DNA of 64,000 nt from SKLM01 sp964390305. Lineage in GTDB: Bacteria; Chloroflexota; Anaerolineae; B4-G1. The notes under the pieces were generated by a model that saw only the letters and a list, made by a program, of their open reading frames with translations, had not been told where the DNA came from and made no database searches. The stretch lies in assembly GCA_964390305.1 (NCBI GenBank), contig CAYMHT010000003.1:11439-75438 (forward strand), in the 5' to 3' direction. A program made the translations under genes and the position numbers. Position 1 is the first letter of the stretch. Every line of letters begins with the position of its first letter. This document shows, piece by piece, positions 45,601 through 53,715 of the stretch.

Positions 45601-46443
45601 GCTCTGGACGTCAAGCACGCCCAGCACCCGTTCCTCAATCTTGAGCGGCAGGGCTGCCTCAGACTCGGTCTCCGGGAGTACGTCAACGTAACGGTAGTGG
45701 GGCTCACGACTTACGTCTCCCGCCAGAATCTCCTCACCCGTCTGTGCCACGTGCCCGACGATTCCCTGACCGAGCCGCACAGACGGTGTGGGGGAACGCC
45801 GATGCTCATCACTGGATCCGGGTTGGGTAGGCCCGGCACTCGCGCGGCAGACGAGCGTCTCTTCGTCAGGCTCGAGAGTAAAAAGGGCTACGTAATAGTA
45901 TCCGAAGGTGCGGAGGACAAGCGTTACCACGCGACGAGCAAGCTCATCCAGATCGAGGACGCTTGCGACCTCGGCGCTGACCGTGCGCACGAGGGCGAGC
46001 TGGCCCAGCCGCCAGCGCTCAGCGGCGACCCGGCGATCTGCTCGCAGCGCCGTGGCCGCCTGAGTCGCAAGCCCTTGGAGGAGCTCTATCTCCGCGTCAC
46101 TGAAGTGGGCACCCTCCTGACGTTTCACCTCTAAGACGCCCAGCGTACCCTCAGGCGTGCGGAGAGGCGCGGCCGCGGTGCCGTCCTCGACCACCAGGCT
46201 TGTGCTCCTGAGAGCGCGACGCATCGTCGTCGACGACGGCTCAGAAGGTGGCGCAGGGCCCTCCACTGACGGGCGCCCGCGCAGTTCCTGGCTTAGCCAG
46301 AGTGTGGCTTCTCCTTCTAGCAGGTCTTCTGCCGCCTGCAGGATCAGCTCTTGCTGAGTGGCGACTCTGGGCTCGTTCAGCAACTGCTCGCCCAGCTCGA
46401 GAAGCCGGTGCCACCTACGGGGTGTCGGAGGGCCGCTGGTCAT
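42694..46443 (-). CDS. Multi-GAF RsbU/SpoIIE-type PP2C phosphatase
   Basis: A 1249-residue soluble phosphatase with about six GAF modules (roughly residues 30-160, 170-330, 345-500, 525-670, 680-840 and 865-1015), then a linker helix (ERERLERELQLAHEIQETFM) and a SpoIIE domain (about 1050-1245) with VAGDFYDVF, IADVADKGMPAALFMA and SDDLTLMVVRR. GAF 5 and 6 share LIPMLVGMERCALFLW-like segments and are recent duplicates. RsbU enzymes dephosphorylate the STAS antagonist and so free the partner of the anti-sigma kinase. Both partners are encoded just upstream, and the anti-sigma gene overlaps this one by 29 bases. Confidence 0.93.
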   Translation of the reverse strand: MTSGPPTPRRWHRLLELGEQLLNEPRVATQQELILQAAEDLLEGEATLWLSQELRGRPSVEGPAPPSEPSSTTMRRALRSTSLVVEDGTAAAPLRTPEGTLGVLEVKRQEGAHFSDAEIELLQGLATQAATALRADRRVAAERWRLGQLALVRTVSAEVASVLDLDELARRVVTLVLRTFGYYYVALFTLEPDEETLVCRASAGPTQPGSSDEHRRSPTPSVRLGQGIVGHVAQTGEEILAGDVSREPHYRYVDVLPETESEAALPLKIEERVLGVLDVQSNRPDRFDETDVLVLGALADQIAIAVEDARLYSALRRHADQLSAVTEVSRAVASILDLDELLSKVVALIHEQFGYPFVHLFTVDPARQKIVYRAGWPPGDPDAFDDSEPVCSLVDTEGIVAWVACHGETVLSNDVRDDPRYRPLAVPGVDARAELAVPLVFGGEVLGVLDVQSDRRDAFGDDDRFVFEALADSVAIAIRNANLYQSERWRRQVADSMRDVAGLLSSGIALEEVLDAILTRLEDLLPCDASAIWLLQDDTLCLSAVHGTTERACVSDSLLDADSWLRQALRADRPLVRSPTAPREPLGASLGFPSDYSAIAAPLRAGDRQLGLLTLAHRTPERYGTESRRMTAAFASYAAVAIENTRLYQRAQEQAYISTVLLQVAEATQSLVTLDEVLDTVVRLIPMLVGMERCALFLWDEVDALFLPAGACGLSEEQERAFDRLEVAPGDIPAFDRTRILKEPVFIERSPHEASSPLPPPLEGFESPLLLPLLAHGEVLGAMLVDYQPEQDVREPEGLREERVAIMRGIAYQAAAAAENARLLEERQEEAYVSAALLQVAQAVVSLNDLDEILEAIVRITPMLIGVERCAVFVWSDDEELFRPAQTYGGSLPDGAFATGEFPLLDLVREQNELITLDGPDEIGDLVPDELIGELAAEAPGERTALLAAPLSVKGNVLGAMVVGESGRSHRFGERRLEIITGIAQQTALAVQNDLLQQEMAERERLERELQLAHEIQETFMPEHLPHIPGWELAVAWRAARQVAGDFYDVFELPERKLGLVIADVADKGMPAALFMALTRTLMRAAAAERRSPSSALRRVNDLLVPDARHGMFVTALYAILSPETGRLVYASAGHHPPLVVRYGAGSIEQLERGEIALGVVEGAQFHEHETVLAPGDYMVLYTDGITEAVSPQRAFYGEERLRDVIQAPSRDRSAEAVLNAVLDSVAAFVGDSPPSDDLTLMVVRRQEA

Positions 46444-46858
46444 CCTTACGTTTCACCATGGTCAGCACGTTGCCAGCCTCAGACTCGAAGTCGAAATCTA
46501 CCTCATCCATAATCCGACGGATAAGGTAGAGCCCAAGGCCCCCGCCTGTTCGCTCCTCAAGGCCGCAGGTCAGGTCTGGCTCGGGTACCGTCTCGGGATC
46601 GAAGGGCCGGCCGGTGTCCCGAAGGGTCACAGTCAGTTCGTCGTGCTGGGTACGATAGGTGCATTTGATGACGCCGGCTCCTTCACCGCCGTAGGCATGC
46701 TCGATGATGTTGGAGCATGCTTCGTCCACTGCGAGTTGTACCTGATAGACGGTACACTCATCGAAGCCCGCCTGCTCGGCGGCGGCGGCGATGAACTGAC
46801 TGATCGCTGCCAGGCTCTCGTATCGGGCGGGGAAGATCTTCGTCTGGGTCTTGCACAT
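46415..46858 (-). CDS. RsbW-like anti-sigma factor/serine kinase
   Basis: A 147-residue HATPase_c protein with N-box DEACSNIIEHAYGG (about residues 50-63), G1 box DTGRPFDP and G2 box GGLGLYLIRR. RsbW-type kinases phosphorylate STAS antagonists and otherwise hold a sigma factor or another target. The gene lies between the STAS gene and the multi-GAF RsbU gene, with a 29-base overlap with the latter. No sigma factor gene is in the neighbourhood, so the controlled target is unknown. Confidence 0.92.
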   Translation of the reverse strand: MCKTQTKIFPARYESLAAISQFIAAAAEQAGFDECTVYQVQLAVDEACSNIIEHAYGGEGAGVIKCTYRTQHDELTVTLRDTGRPFDPETVPEPDLTCGLEERTGGGLGLYLIRRIMDEVDFDFESEAGNVLTMVKRKDDQRPSDTP

Positions 46859-46943
46859 GAGCCCTGTAAGGGACGCGGAGACGTCCCAGATTTGCGGAGG
46901 ACTGGCCTACGCCTTGCGCCTGAGGTGAGGGAAGGACTTGCCG

Positions 46944-47279
46944 CTAGAAGCTGGCCACAGCCTCTACAACCTCATCGTAGAAGTCGAACAGGGCCACGAA
47001 ACCAGCCAGATCGAAAGCCTCGTAGATAGGCTCGGGCACGTTCGCCAACACCAGTTCTCCGCGGTTCAGACGGTGGCACGTCTTCTGCGTATTGATGAGG
47101 ACCCGTAGACCCGCACTCGAGATGAAGTCGACATCGCCCATGTCGAGCACGAGGTTGCACTGTCCTTCGTCGGTGAAGTCCGTCAATGTTCCTGCCAGCT
47201 GCGGTGCTGTGGCACTGTCGATCCGGCCCGACACCTCGATCACCGCACAGCGCTTGAACTCCCTCGCAGCGATTTCCAT
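46944..47279 (-). CDS. STAS-domain anti-sigma factor antagonist (RsbV-like)
   Basis: A 111-residue STAS protein. The segment VLDMGDVDFISSAGLRVL holds the phosphorylatable serine pair (Ser-Ser at about residues 59-60). When unphosphorylated, such proteins bind the RsbW-like kinase and release its captive partner. It is the first gene of the leftward STAS-kinase-phosphatase operon, with AGGAGG five bases before ATG 47279 and a promoter at 47334-47362. Confidence 0.94.
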   Translation of the reverse strand: MEIAAREFKRCAVIEVSGRIDSATAPQLAGTLTDFTDEGQCNLVLDMGDVDFISSAGLRVLINTQKTCHRLNRGELVLANVPEPIYEAFDLAGFVALFDFYDEVVEAVASF

Positions 47280-47333
47280 CTCATCCTCCTTATAGCATGC
47301 CGACTGTGACGTTTGTGAGCTTGAGGAACAGGG

Positions 47334-47362
47334 ATTATATCACGATGCCCGTTGTCGAACAA
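47334..47362 (-). promoter_or_regulatory. Promoter of the STAS/anti-sigma/RsbU operon
   Basis: On the minus strand TTGTTC (47362-47357) and TATAAT (47339-47334) are 17 bases apart. It looks like a vegetative promoter, not an alternative-sigma site. Confidence 0.7.
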
Positions 47363-47443
47363 GAGCATCGTGTCCGAGGTCTTCGGATCACCCATCCGTT
47401 CTTGCCGTCTGACGTGCTGCCCACCGCCAGAGCATAAGGCCGC

Positions 47444-47471
47444 TTGACTTCCAATCGTGACGTCCTATAAT
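47444..47471 (+). promoter_or_regulatory. Promoter of the 163-residue unknown gene, probably leaderless
   Basis: TTGACT (47444-47449) and TATAAT (47466-47471) are 16 bases apart, and an ATG stands at 47481, within the expected start zone. Confidence 0.68.
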
Positions 47472-47480
47472 GCGTGCACA

Positions 47481-47972
47481 ATGTTCTCGTCCGGAGGGAG
47501 AAAGAGCAGGCTTCTGTTTCGGTCACTGGGGCGCAAGGTGTCCATCGAGGCGCTGCCCCACGTGGAGCCGATTTTGCTGCTCCAAACCCTGGTCGGGGTT
47601 TCCCAGGCCCTGAATGGTAGCGCGGCGCACGCGGAGTCCCTGGCCCGGGTGCTCATTGCTGATGGTCGGCGGCGGCTCAGCGGGCTGCGCGATGCGGTTC
47701 CGCATCTCAGCCTGTCGCTCGATCAGCTGTCAAGACTGGCCCGGTCCGACGAGAGGAAAGACGAGGATCTCTCGGCCGAGGAAAGTGCGGCCCGGGCATT
47801 GCTTGAGGTCTGTCTGGGGTTGGTGCTCCGCTGGTTGTCGAAGAGACATCCTGACGCACACGCCACGGTGTGGCCTGAACCATCTACACTCTTTCTCTCC
47901 ATTGGCATTCCTTCTCTCGTTACCCCCCTTCTTCTGATTCTTCCGCTCAGAGCCAGAGCCTGTCCAATCTAG
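47481..47972 (+). CDS. Hypothetical protein, probably from a leaderless mRNA
   Basis: A 163-residue protein (MFSSGGRKSRLLFRSLGRKV at the start) with no recognised domain. The middle is helical (VGVSQALNGSAAHAESLARV), and the last 30 residues contain a hydrophobic stretch (FLSIGIPSLVTPLLLILPL) that could be a membrane anchor. The ATG lies nine bases after the -10 box and has no ribosome site. It is divergent from the STAS operon and shares a 100-base control region with it, so a link to that switch is possible but unproven. Confidence 0.5.
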   Translation: MFSSGGRKSRLLFRSLGRKVSIEALPHVEPILLLQTLVGVSQALNGSAAHAESLARVLIADGRRRLSGLRDAVPHLSLSLDQLSRLARSDERKDEDLSAEESAARALLEVCLGLVLRWLSKRHPDAHATVWPEPSTLFLSIGIPSLVTPLLLILPLRARACPI

Positions 47973-48250
47973 CGGTCTCAGGATGCGTCCAAGAACAACC
48001 TCTCATTCACAATGACGCACATGGAGGCGAGTCTGCCTCCGAAGGATGAGGGTCTTCTTGAACGTAGCCTGACTGGTTGCTGAAAGTACCTGGTCGCTCG
48101 AGTCGCGCCGCCATGTTCGTTGGCGTACGATTCTCCAGGTAACGAAGCGTTACCTCTCTGGAGTCTGAACTGGGTTCGACCACCCGTGGAGCCAGTCCAG
48201 GGAGGAGACAAGGCTCTTTGGTTTCTGACAGACACGCGGAGGAGGATGTC
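47973..48250. other. Gap without a supported gene
   Basis: A small hairpin GGAGGC/GCCTCC (48023-48040) without a T-run is the only structure I see. The end of the region supplies the ribosome site for the gene at 48251. Confidence 0.4.
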
Positions 48251-49846
48251 GTGAAGATCCGACTGATCGAGCCCAAAGCTCCTGGGCTCAACGTTTTTGA
48301 CCGGGCGCTTCTGCCGCGCCTGGGGTTACCGTTGATGGGACGCGTGCTGGTCGATCACGGTCACGACGTGCGTATCTACGTGGAGACGTTGGCGCCGGTC
48401 GATTGGGACGATATTGCGGAGGCCGACCTGATCGGTTTCTCCACCACCACAGCGACGACGCCGACCGCTTATAGGATGGCGGGGCGGGTACGTGATCTGG
48501 GTATCCCGACCGTCATCGGAGGCCCCCACGTCACATTCCTGTCCGACGAGGGATTGGAGCACTGTGACTTCGTCGTCCGTCGAGAGGGGCAGGAAACGAT
48601 GCTAGAGCTGGTTGATGCGCTGGAGGGAGAGGGTGATCTGGGCAACATCGCCGGCCTCTCGTATCACGATGCGACAGGGCGGCAGATCCACAACCCTGAC
48701 CGTCCACCCTGCCCGCCGGAGGAGTTCGAGACACTTCCGGCTCCGGCGCTGGATCTGATCGTCGGTCATGAGCAGATGACGAACATCCCCATCATGACGC
48801 AGTGGGGCTGCCCTTTCAACTGCGACTTCTGCTCGGTGATCCATATGTTTGGGCGGCGCGTACGCGCCCGCGCTATCGAGAATGTGCTCGAGGAGTTGGA
48901 GAGCTATCGCGATCGCGGGCCTGTCTTCTTCTACGATGACAACTTCGTGGTGGACAAGCGGCGCACCAAGGCGTTGCTGAGGGGGATGGTGGAACGGGAC
49001 TTGACGCCTCCGTGGTCGGCTCAGATGCGGGCCGAGGCGGTCTACAAAGATAAGCGAACCCGAGAGCTGGACCACGAGTTACTCAGGCTGATGCGAGATT
49101 CGGGTTGCACGATGGTCTACTGCGGTTTCGAATCCGTGAGCCAGGCAACCCTGGAGGCCTACAACAAACATCAGGACGTACGTGACGTCCGAGATAGCGT
49201 GCAGGCCTTTCACGCCTACGGCATTCACGTGCACGGGATGTTTGTCCTGGGCGCCGATACCGACGACAAGAGCATCTTCGGGCGGACGGTTGACTTCGCG
49301 CTCGAGCAGGAGATCGATACAGTCCAATTCCTGATGCTCACGCCCTGTCCGGGCACCCCTTTCTATGAGCGGGTAGTGGAGCAAGGTCGCCTTCTGACCG
49401 ACGATCTCAGCCTGTACGACGGCCACCACTGTGTCGTCCAGCCGAAGCAGATGAGCGCCTACGAGTTGCAAATGGGCGTCATAGGCGCCATGGCCCGTTT
49501 CTACTCTGTGCGGCATGTGCTGAGCCTCTTCCTATCCAACGTGACGAGAAATCTACCGTTCTTGGTTGGCCTCCTTTGGCGGGAGAGAAAGCTCCGACTG
49601 CAGCTCCCCCGATTGGCGTTCTTCTCCCTCCTGCCTTCACGCTGGCCCGACCTGTTGGGTGTCCTGAGGGACGCGCTGTCGCGTGAATCGTGGAATCGGC
49701 TGCAGGACATCTTAGTGGTGCCCATGCTCCGTCTCTACGGCTACAGGCACGTCAAGGACTGGCTTAGTCAGTCCAGGTCGCAGGCCTACATCAACCGACT
49801 CCGCCAGCTCGTGGAACCAAGACGGCGGGCGGCCGGCGCGTCGTAG
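48251..49846 (+). CDS. B12-binding radical SAM protein (second)
   Basis: A 531-residue protein starting at GTG 48251, five bases after GGAGGAGG. It has a cobalamin-binding N-terminal domain (LPLMGRVLVDHGHDVRIY, TVIGGPHVTFL), a radical-SAM core with CPFNCDFC (CxxxCxxC, about residues 190-197) and a helical C-terminal tail (about 400-531) with Arg/Leu-rich segments that may contact the membrane. Relatives modify lipids, hopanoids or pigments. It is a distant paralogue of the enzyme at 3943-5349 and is followed by a strong terminator, so it is a single gene. Confidence 0.9.
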   Translation: MKIRLIEPKAPGLNVFDRALLPRLGLPLMGRVLVDHGHDVRIYVETLAPVDWDDIAEADLIGFSTTTATTPTAYRMAGRVRDLGIPTVIGGPHVTFLSDEGLEHCDFVVRREGQETMLELVDALEGEGDLGNIAGLSYHDATGRQIHNPDRPPCPPEEFETLPAPALDLIVGHEQMTNIPIMTQWGCPFNCDFCSVIHMFGRRVRARAIENVLEELESYRDRGPVFFYDDNFVVDKRRTKALLRGMVERDLTPPWSAQMRAEAVYKDKRTRELDHELLRLMRDSGCTMVYCGFESVSQATLEAYNKHQDVRDVRDSVQAFHAYGIHVHGMFVLGADTDDKSIFGRTVDFALEQEIDTVQFLMLTPCPGTPFYERVVEQGRLLTDDLSLYDGHHCVVQPKQMSAYELQMGVIGAMARFYSVRHVLSLFLSNVTRNLPFLVGLLWRERKLRLQLPRLAFFSLLPSRWPDLLGVLRDALSRESWNRLQDILVVPMLRLYGYRHVKDWLSQSRSQAYINRLRQLVEPRRRAAGAS

Positions 49847-49974
49847 GCTGGGCCTGGTCGAAGGAGGGTTCTGAGAGACTCTCTCGCATCGTCCAAACCG
49901 GCTCTCGGGGTCGATCGATCTGTTCGCACGCTCGTGACGCCTCAGACGTAGAGCGGACCGAAAGGTCGCGTAAG

Positions 49975-50020
49975 AGAAGTGGGGAGGCCCGGTGTAGAGG
50001 CCTTTCCACTTCTGCTTTTC
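49975..50020 (+). terminator. Terminator of the second B12 radical-SAM gene
   Basis: A 15-base stem (49975-49989 with 49999-50013, two G-T pairs) with a 9-base loop, followed by GCTTTTC. Confidence 0.85.
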
Positions 50021-50068
50021 GTGGGATCGATGGTGCGGGACTCTGCAGTGGGGCGTAGGCCACGGGTT

Positions 50069-50109
50069 CTAATGCCGTTCTTATGATGTGTTAACGTGTT
50101 TCCTATACG
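50069..50109 (+). promoter_or_regulatory. lon promoter with 11-bp-spaced CTAAYG-type repeats
   Basis: CTAATG (50069), CTTATG (50080) and TTAACG (50091) start exactly 11 bases apart. A -10-like TATACG (50104-50109) starts 13 bases after the last repeat, against 15 at clpB and hsp20. There is no good -35 box. The lon start at 50192 would be preceded by a leader of about 76 bases. Confidence 0.65.
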
Positions 50110-50191
50110 GACCGACCATAATTTAGGGCACGTACGCATGATGTGCTATGCGAAACAGCGATGCTTGCTGTCTCAATTTCGAGGTGCCTAT

Positions 50192-52660
50192 ATGCTGCAA
50201 TCGTTGATTCAAAGAAAGGACGACGAACGGGTCCTGAGCGGTGACCTGCCGCACGAAGTGCCGGTGTTGCCTCTGCGCAATGTGGTGGCTTTCCCTCATA
50301 CGGTGTTGCCACTGGCAATCGGCATCCCCCGTTCTGTCGAGTTATTGGAGGATGCGCTCGATGGCGAACGGCTGATCATGCTGACGGCGATGACCGATCC
50401 CTCAGTCGAGGAGCCTGGTCCGGGCGGTGTCCATGAGATAGGGACGCTGGCTCAGGTGGAGCGAGTCGTTCGTCTAGAGGATGACGAGAGCGCGCAGTAT
50501 CAGATCATCGTACAGGGTCTGCTCCGTGTGCAGGTCGCTGAGTGGGTTGCCGAAGAGCCGTACCTGAAAGCGTGGGTCGACCCCATCCCCGAGCAGATAG
50601 GGGATGAGACGAAGACGGAAGCGCTCCGGCGTGAGTTGCTGAAACTGGCGCGCCGGATGGTCTCCTATTTCCCCCAGGTGCCCGAAGAGGCCATTGAAAT
50701 GCTCAACCAGGTGCCCGAGCCAGACGTGCTGCTCTACGTCCTCGCATCTAACCTCCAGTTGAATGTAGAGCAAGCGCAGGAGGTCCTGTCTGGTGAGGAC
50801 CTGGTCGCCCAGATGCGCTCCTTGCTCCGCATTATGAAGCACGAGCTGGAGGTCCTGGAGGTCAGCGAGGAAATTCGCGAGGAAGCCCAGACCGAGATGG
50901 AGAAGACGCAGCGCGAGTACTACCTCCGTCAGCAGCTCAAGGCCATTCAGAAGGAGCTGGGTGAAAGCGAAGAGGGGTCGGAAGCCGAGGTCTATCGGCA
51001 GAAGCTCGAGGAAGCCGACCTGCCAGAGGAGGCGCGGAAGGAAGCTGAGCGAGAGCTGGCTCGTCTGGCCCAGCTCCATCCCCAGTCGGCCGAGGTGGGT
51101 GTGATCAAGACTTACCTCGACTGGCTGCTGGAGCTTCCCTGGAACGAACTCTCCGTCGACAATCTTGATCTGGTCCACGCGGAGAATGTGCTGGACGAGG
51201 ATCACTACGGTCTGGAGAAGGTCAAGGAGCGCATCCTCGAGTTCCTGGCCGTGCGCAAGCTCCATCGGGAGCGAGACGTGGAGGAACCGGAGGAGTACGC
51301 TTCGACGATTCTCTGTTTCGTCGGTCCGCCAGGCGTGGGCAAGACCAGTCTGGGCCGATCGATTGCGAGAGCACTGGGACGGAAGTTCACGCGGATGAGT
51401 CTGGGAGGGCTGCGCGATGAGGCCGAGATCCGAGGTCACCGGCGGACGTACATCGGCGCCATGCCTGGTCGGATTATTCAGGCCTTGAAGCGCGTGGGCA
51501 CGCGCAACCCGGTGTTCATGCTCGACGAGGTCGATAAGGTCAGCTCGAGCTGGCGCGGCGATCCTGCCAGCGCCCTGCTTGAGGTCCTGGACCCACAGCA
51601 GAACCACGCGTTCCGCGACCATTATCTGGACCTGGATTTCGACTTGAGCGATGTGTTCTTCATCACCACCGCGAACACGTTGAGTACGATCCCACCGGCG
51701 CTGCAAGACCGCATGGAGGTCATCGAGATCGACGGCTACACCGAGTACGACAAGGTCCAGATCGCGGAAGGGTATCTGATTCCGCGTCAGATCAAGGTCA
51801 ACGGTCTGGAGGCCGATGAGGTGGTGTTCACCGAAGGTGGCTTGCGCACCATCATCCGCGATTACACGCGGGAAGCCGGTGTGCGCAACCTGGAGCGCGA
51901 GATCGGCCGGGCGTTGCGCAAGGTGGCGATTCGCGTTGCCAAACGCTCCGCTGATGATGCTGGATGGACCGAGGTTGTCGACGAGGAGAAGGTCCGTGAG
52001 TTCCTGGGTAAGCCGCGCTATCGGGACGAGGCCCAGTTGCGCACGGAGCTGCCGGGTGTGGCTACTGGCCTGGCGTGGACGCCAAGCGGCGGCAAGGTGC
52101 TGTTCGTAGAGGCGCGCTCGATGGAAGGCAAGGACAAGCTTCTATTGACGGGCCAGCTTGGCGACGTGATGAAAGAGTCGGCTCAAATCGCACTCAGCTT
52201 CGTGCAGGGCGAGTTGGAGCGTCTTGGGCTTCCCAAAGACGCGCTGGAGGACAAGACCGTCCACCTGCACGTGCCAGCTGGAGCCATCCCCAAGGACGGT
52301 CCGTCGGCGGGCGTGACGCTGGTGACAACCCTGGTCTCCGTGCTGACTGGACGCCCTGTCCGCGAGGACGTCGGGATGACGGGCGAAGTGACGCTTCAGG
52401 GCCGAGTGTTGCCCGTTGGCGGCGTCAAGCAGAAGGTCCTGGCAGCTCATCGTCGTGGCTTGAAGACCGTGATCCTGCCCATGGCGAACGAGGTGGATCT
52501 GGAGGAGGTTCCGCAGGAGGTTCGGGACGAGCTCAAGTTCGAGCTGGTCGACCACGTTGATGAAGTGCTTCAGCTGGCCTTTGAATCTGAACCAGAGATC
52601 GAGTCCGCCCCAATCGGGGGTAACGGTCGCGAGAAGGAACCTCTGGAGGCGTTGGCTTAG
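50192..52660 (+). CDS. lon: ATP-dependent Lon protease
   Basis: An 822-residue LonA protease. I use ATG 50192 (MLQSLIQRKDDE), five bases after GAGGTG; the frame is open to a GTG at 50096, but that lies before the predicted transcription start. Domains in order: the Lon N domain (about 20-210, VPVLPLRNVVAFPHTVLPL), the AAA+ module with Walker A GPPGVGKT (about 379-386), and the Ser-Lys protease domain with KDGPSAG (catalytic Ser about 704). Lon removes damaged and regulatory proteins. It shares its promoter repeats with clpB and hsp20. Confidence 0.95.
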   Translation: MLQSLIQRKDDERVLSGDLPHEVPVLPLRNVVAFPHTVLPLAIGIPRSVELLEDALDGERLIMLTAMTDPSVEEPGPGGVHEIGTLAQVERVVRLEDDESAQYQIIVQGLLRVQVAEWVAEEPYLKAWVDPIPEQIGDETKTEALRRELLKLARRMVSYFPQVPEEAIEMLNQVPEPDVLLYVLASNLQLNVEQAQEVLSGEDLVAQMRSLLRIMKHELEVLEVSEEIREEAQTEMEKTQREYYLRQQLKAIQKELGESEEGSEAEVYRQKLEEADLPEEARKEAERELARLAQLHPQSAEVGVIKTYLDWLLELPWNELSVDNLDLVHAENVLDEDHYGLEKVKERILEFLAVRKLHRERDVEEPEEYASTILCFVGPPGVGKTSLGRSIARALGRKFTRMSLGGLRDEAEIRGHRRTYIGAMPGRIIQALKRVGTRNPVFMLDEVDKVSSSWRGDPASALLEVLDPQQNHAFRDHYLDLDFDLSDVFFITTANTLSTIPPALQDRMEVIEIDGYTEYDKVQIAEGYLIPRQIKVNGLEADEVVFTEGGLRTIIRDYTREAGVRNLEREIGRALRKVAIRVAKRSADDAGWTEVVDEEKVREFLGKPRYRDEAQLRTELPGVATGLAWTPSGGKVLFVEARSMEGKDKLLLTGQLGDVMKESAQIALSFVQGELERLGLPKDALEDKTVHLHVPAGAIPKDGPSAGVTLVTTLVSVLTGRPVREDVGMTGEVTLQGRVLPVGGVKQKVLAAHRRGLKTVILPMANEVDLEEVPQEVRDELKFELVDHVDEVLQLAFESEPEIESAPIGGNGREKEPLEALA

Positions 52661-52680
52661 GCCCTGTCACCGATAACCCG

Positions 52681-52714
52681 AGCCCCATGGGATGCCCCTG
52701 GGGCTTTTCGTTTT
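52681..52714 (+). terminator. Terminator of lon
   Basis: AGCCCCA (52681-52687) pairs with TGGGGCT (52699-52705), followed by TTTCGTTTT. The tail flows into the -35 box of the next promoter. Confidence 0.82.
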
Positions 52715-52741
52715 GACCGGCCATTCTGAGTGTGCTATCAT
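52713..52741 (+). promoter_or_regulatory. Promoter of the PIG-L deacetylase gene
   Basis: TTGACC (52713-52718) and TATCAT (52736-52741) are 17 bases apart. The -35 box uses the end of the lon terminator T-tract, as at the clpB-clpC junction. Confidence 0.7.
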
Positions 52742-52777
52742 AGCCCCAGCGTGGACCGATTCAGACGGAGGCACGTG

Positions 52778-53593
52778 GTGAGGGAATTGACCCTGATGGC
52801 CGTGTTTGCGCACCCGGACGACGAGGCCTTCGGGACCGGCGGCACGCTGAGCAAGTACGCCGCCCAGGGTTGCGATGTCTACCTGGTTACCGCTACACGC
52901 GGTGAGGCAGGTGAGATCGCCGAGGCGGATCTCGCAACCAGCGCTGATCTGCCGCTGGTGCGAGAGCAGGAGTTGCGCTGCGCCTGTGAGGTCTACGGCA
53001 TCCAGCCCCCGCGCTTCCTGGATTATCCCGACGGGCTGCTTCCTCTCATCCATCAGGGACAGGCGGTGGGGAAGGTGGTGCGCCTCATCCGGGACCTCCG
53101 ACCACAGGTCGTTGTCACCTTCGGTCCTGAAGGGATCTACGGGCATTATGATCACATCGCAGTGCATCGCTGGACGACCATTGCGGTGGATATGGCCGCG
53201 GACCCTGGCTGTTTCCCGCATCACCTGAGTGATAGCTGTGAGCCCCACCAGGTCAGCAAGCTTTACTTCCGCGTGATGCCGCGGGAGCACATCGAGGGTC
53301 GGAGGGAGAGCGGCCGGCCGACGGCGATGATGATGGACGGCGTGCCGTTCCGATTCGTGGGCCGCCCGCTGGACGACATCACCACCGTTGTCGACGTGGG
53401 CGAGTACGTGGAACAGAAGTTGGGTGGCATCCAGTGTCACGCGACGCAGGTCGGGCGGCAGCATCGGTTCGCCGGTGCACGGGAGGAGCTTCTGCACGAA
53501 CCCGAATTCCGGGAGGAGCACTTTGTCTTGGCACGCTCGAGCGTCGGCCGACCGGATGACGTAGAGACAGACCTGTTCGCCGGCCTTCGGTAG
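52778..53593 (+). CDS. PIG-L/LmbE-family N-acetylglucosaminyl deacetylase-like protein
   Basis: A 271-residue protein from GTG 52778, six bases after GGAGG. It has the zinc and catalytic motif AHPDDE (about residues 10-15), GTGGTLSKYA and the second metal site HYDHIAVHRW (about 126-135). The family deacetylates GlcNAc-type sugars, as in mycothiol (MshB), bacillithiol (BshB) or GPI biosynthesis. No partner gene marks the thiol pathway here, so the substrate is open. It is transcribed from its own promoter directly after lon. Confidence 0.9.
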   Translation: MRELTLMAVFAHPDDEAFGTGGTLSKYAAQGCDVYLVTATRGEAGEIAEADLATSADLPLVREQELRCACEVYGIQPPRFLDYPDGLLPLIHQGQAVGKVVRLIRDLRPQVVVTFGPEGIYGHYDHIAVHRWTTIAVDMAADPGCFPHHLSDSCEPHQVSKLYFRVMPREHIEGRRESGRPTAMMMDGVPFRFVGRPLDDITTVVDVGEYVEQKLGGIQCHATQVGRQHRFAGAREELLHEPEFREEHFVLARSSVGRPDDVETDLFAGLR

Positions 53594-53715
53594 TCGCACG
53601 GCGACAGGGAAAGACGACGTAAGGACCATCAGCGCGCCTCCTGATGGCATCACCGAGTTCGTCGGACGAGATGGGCTGTGACCTGCAGGATGGAATGTTG
53701 CGGTAGTGGGGCAAG

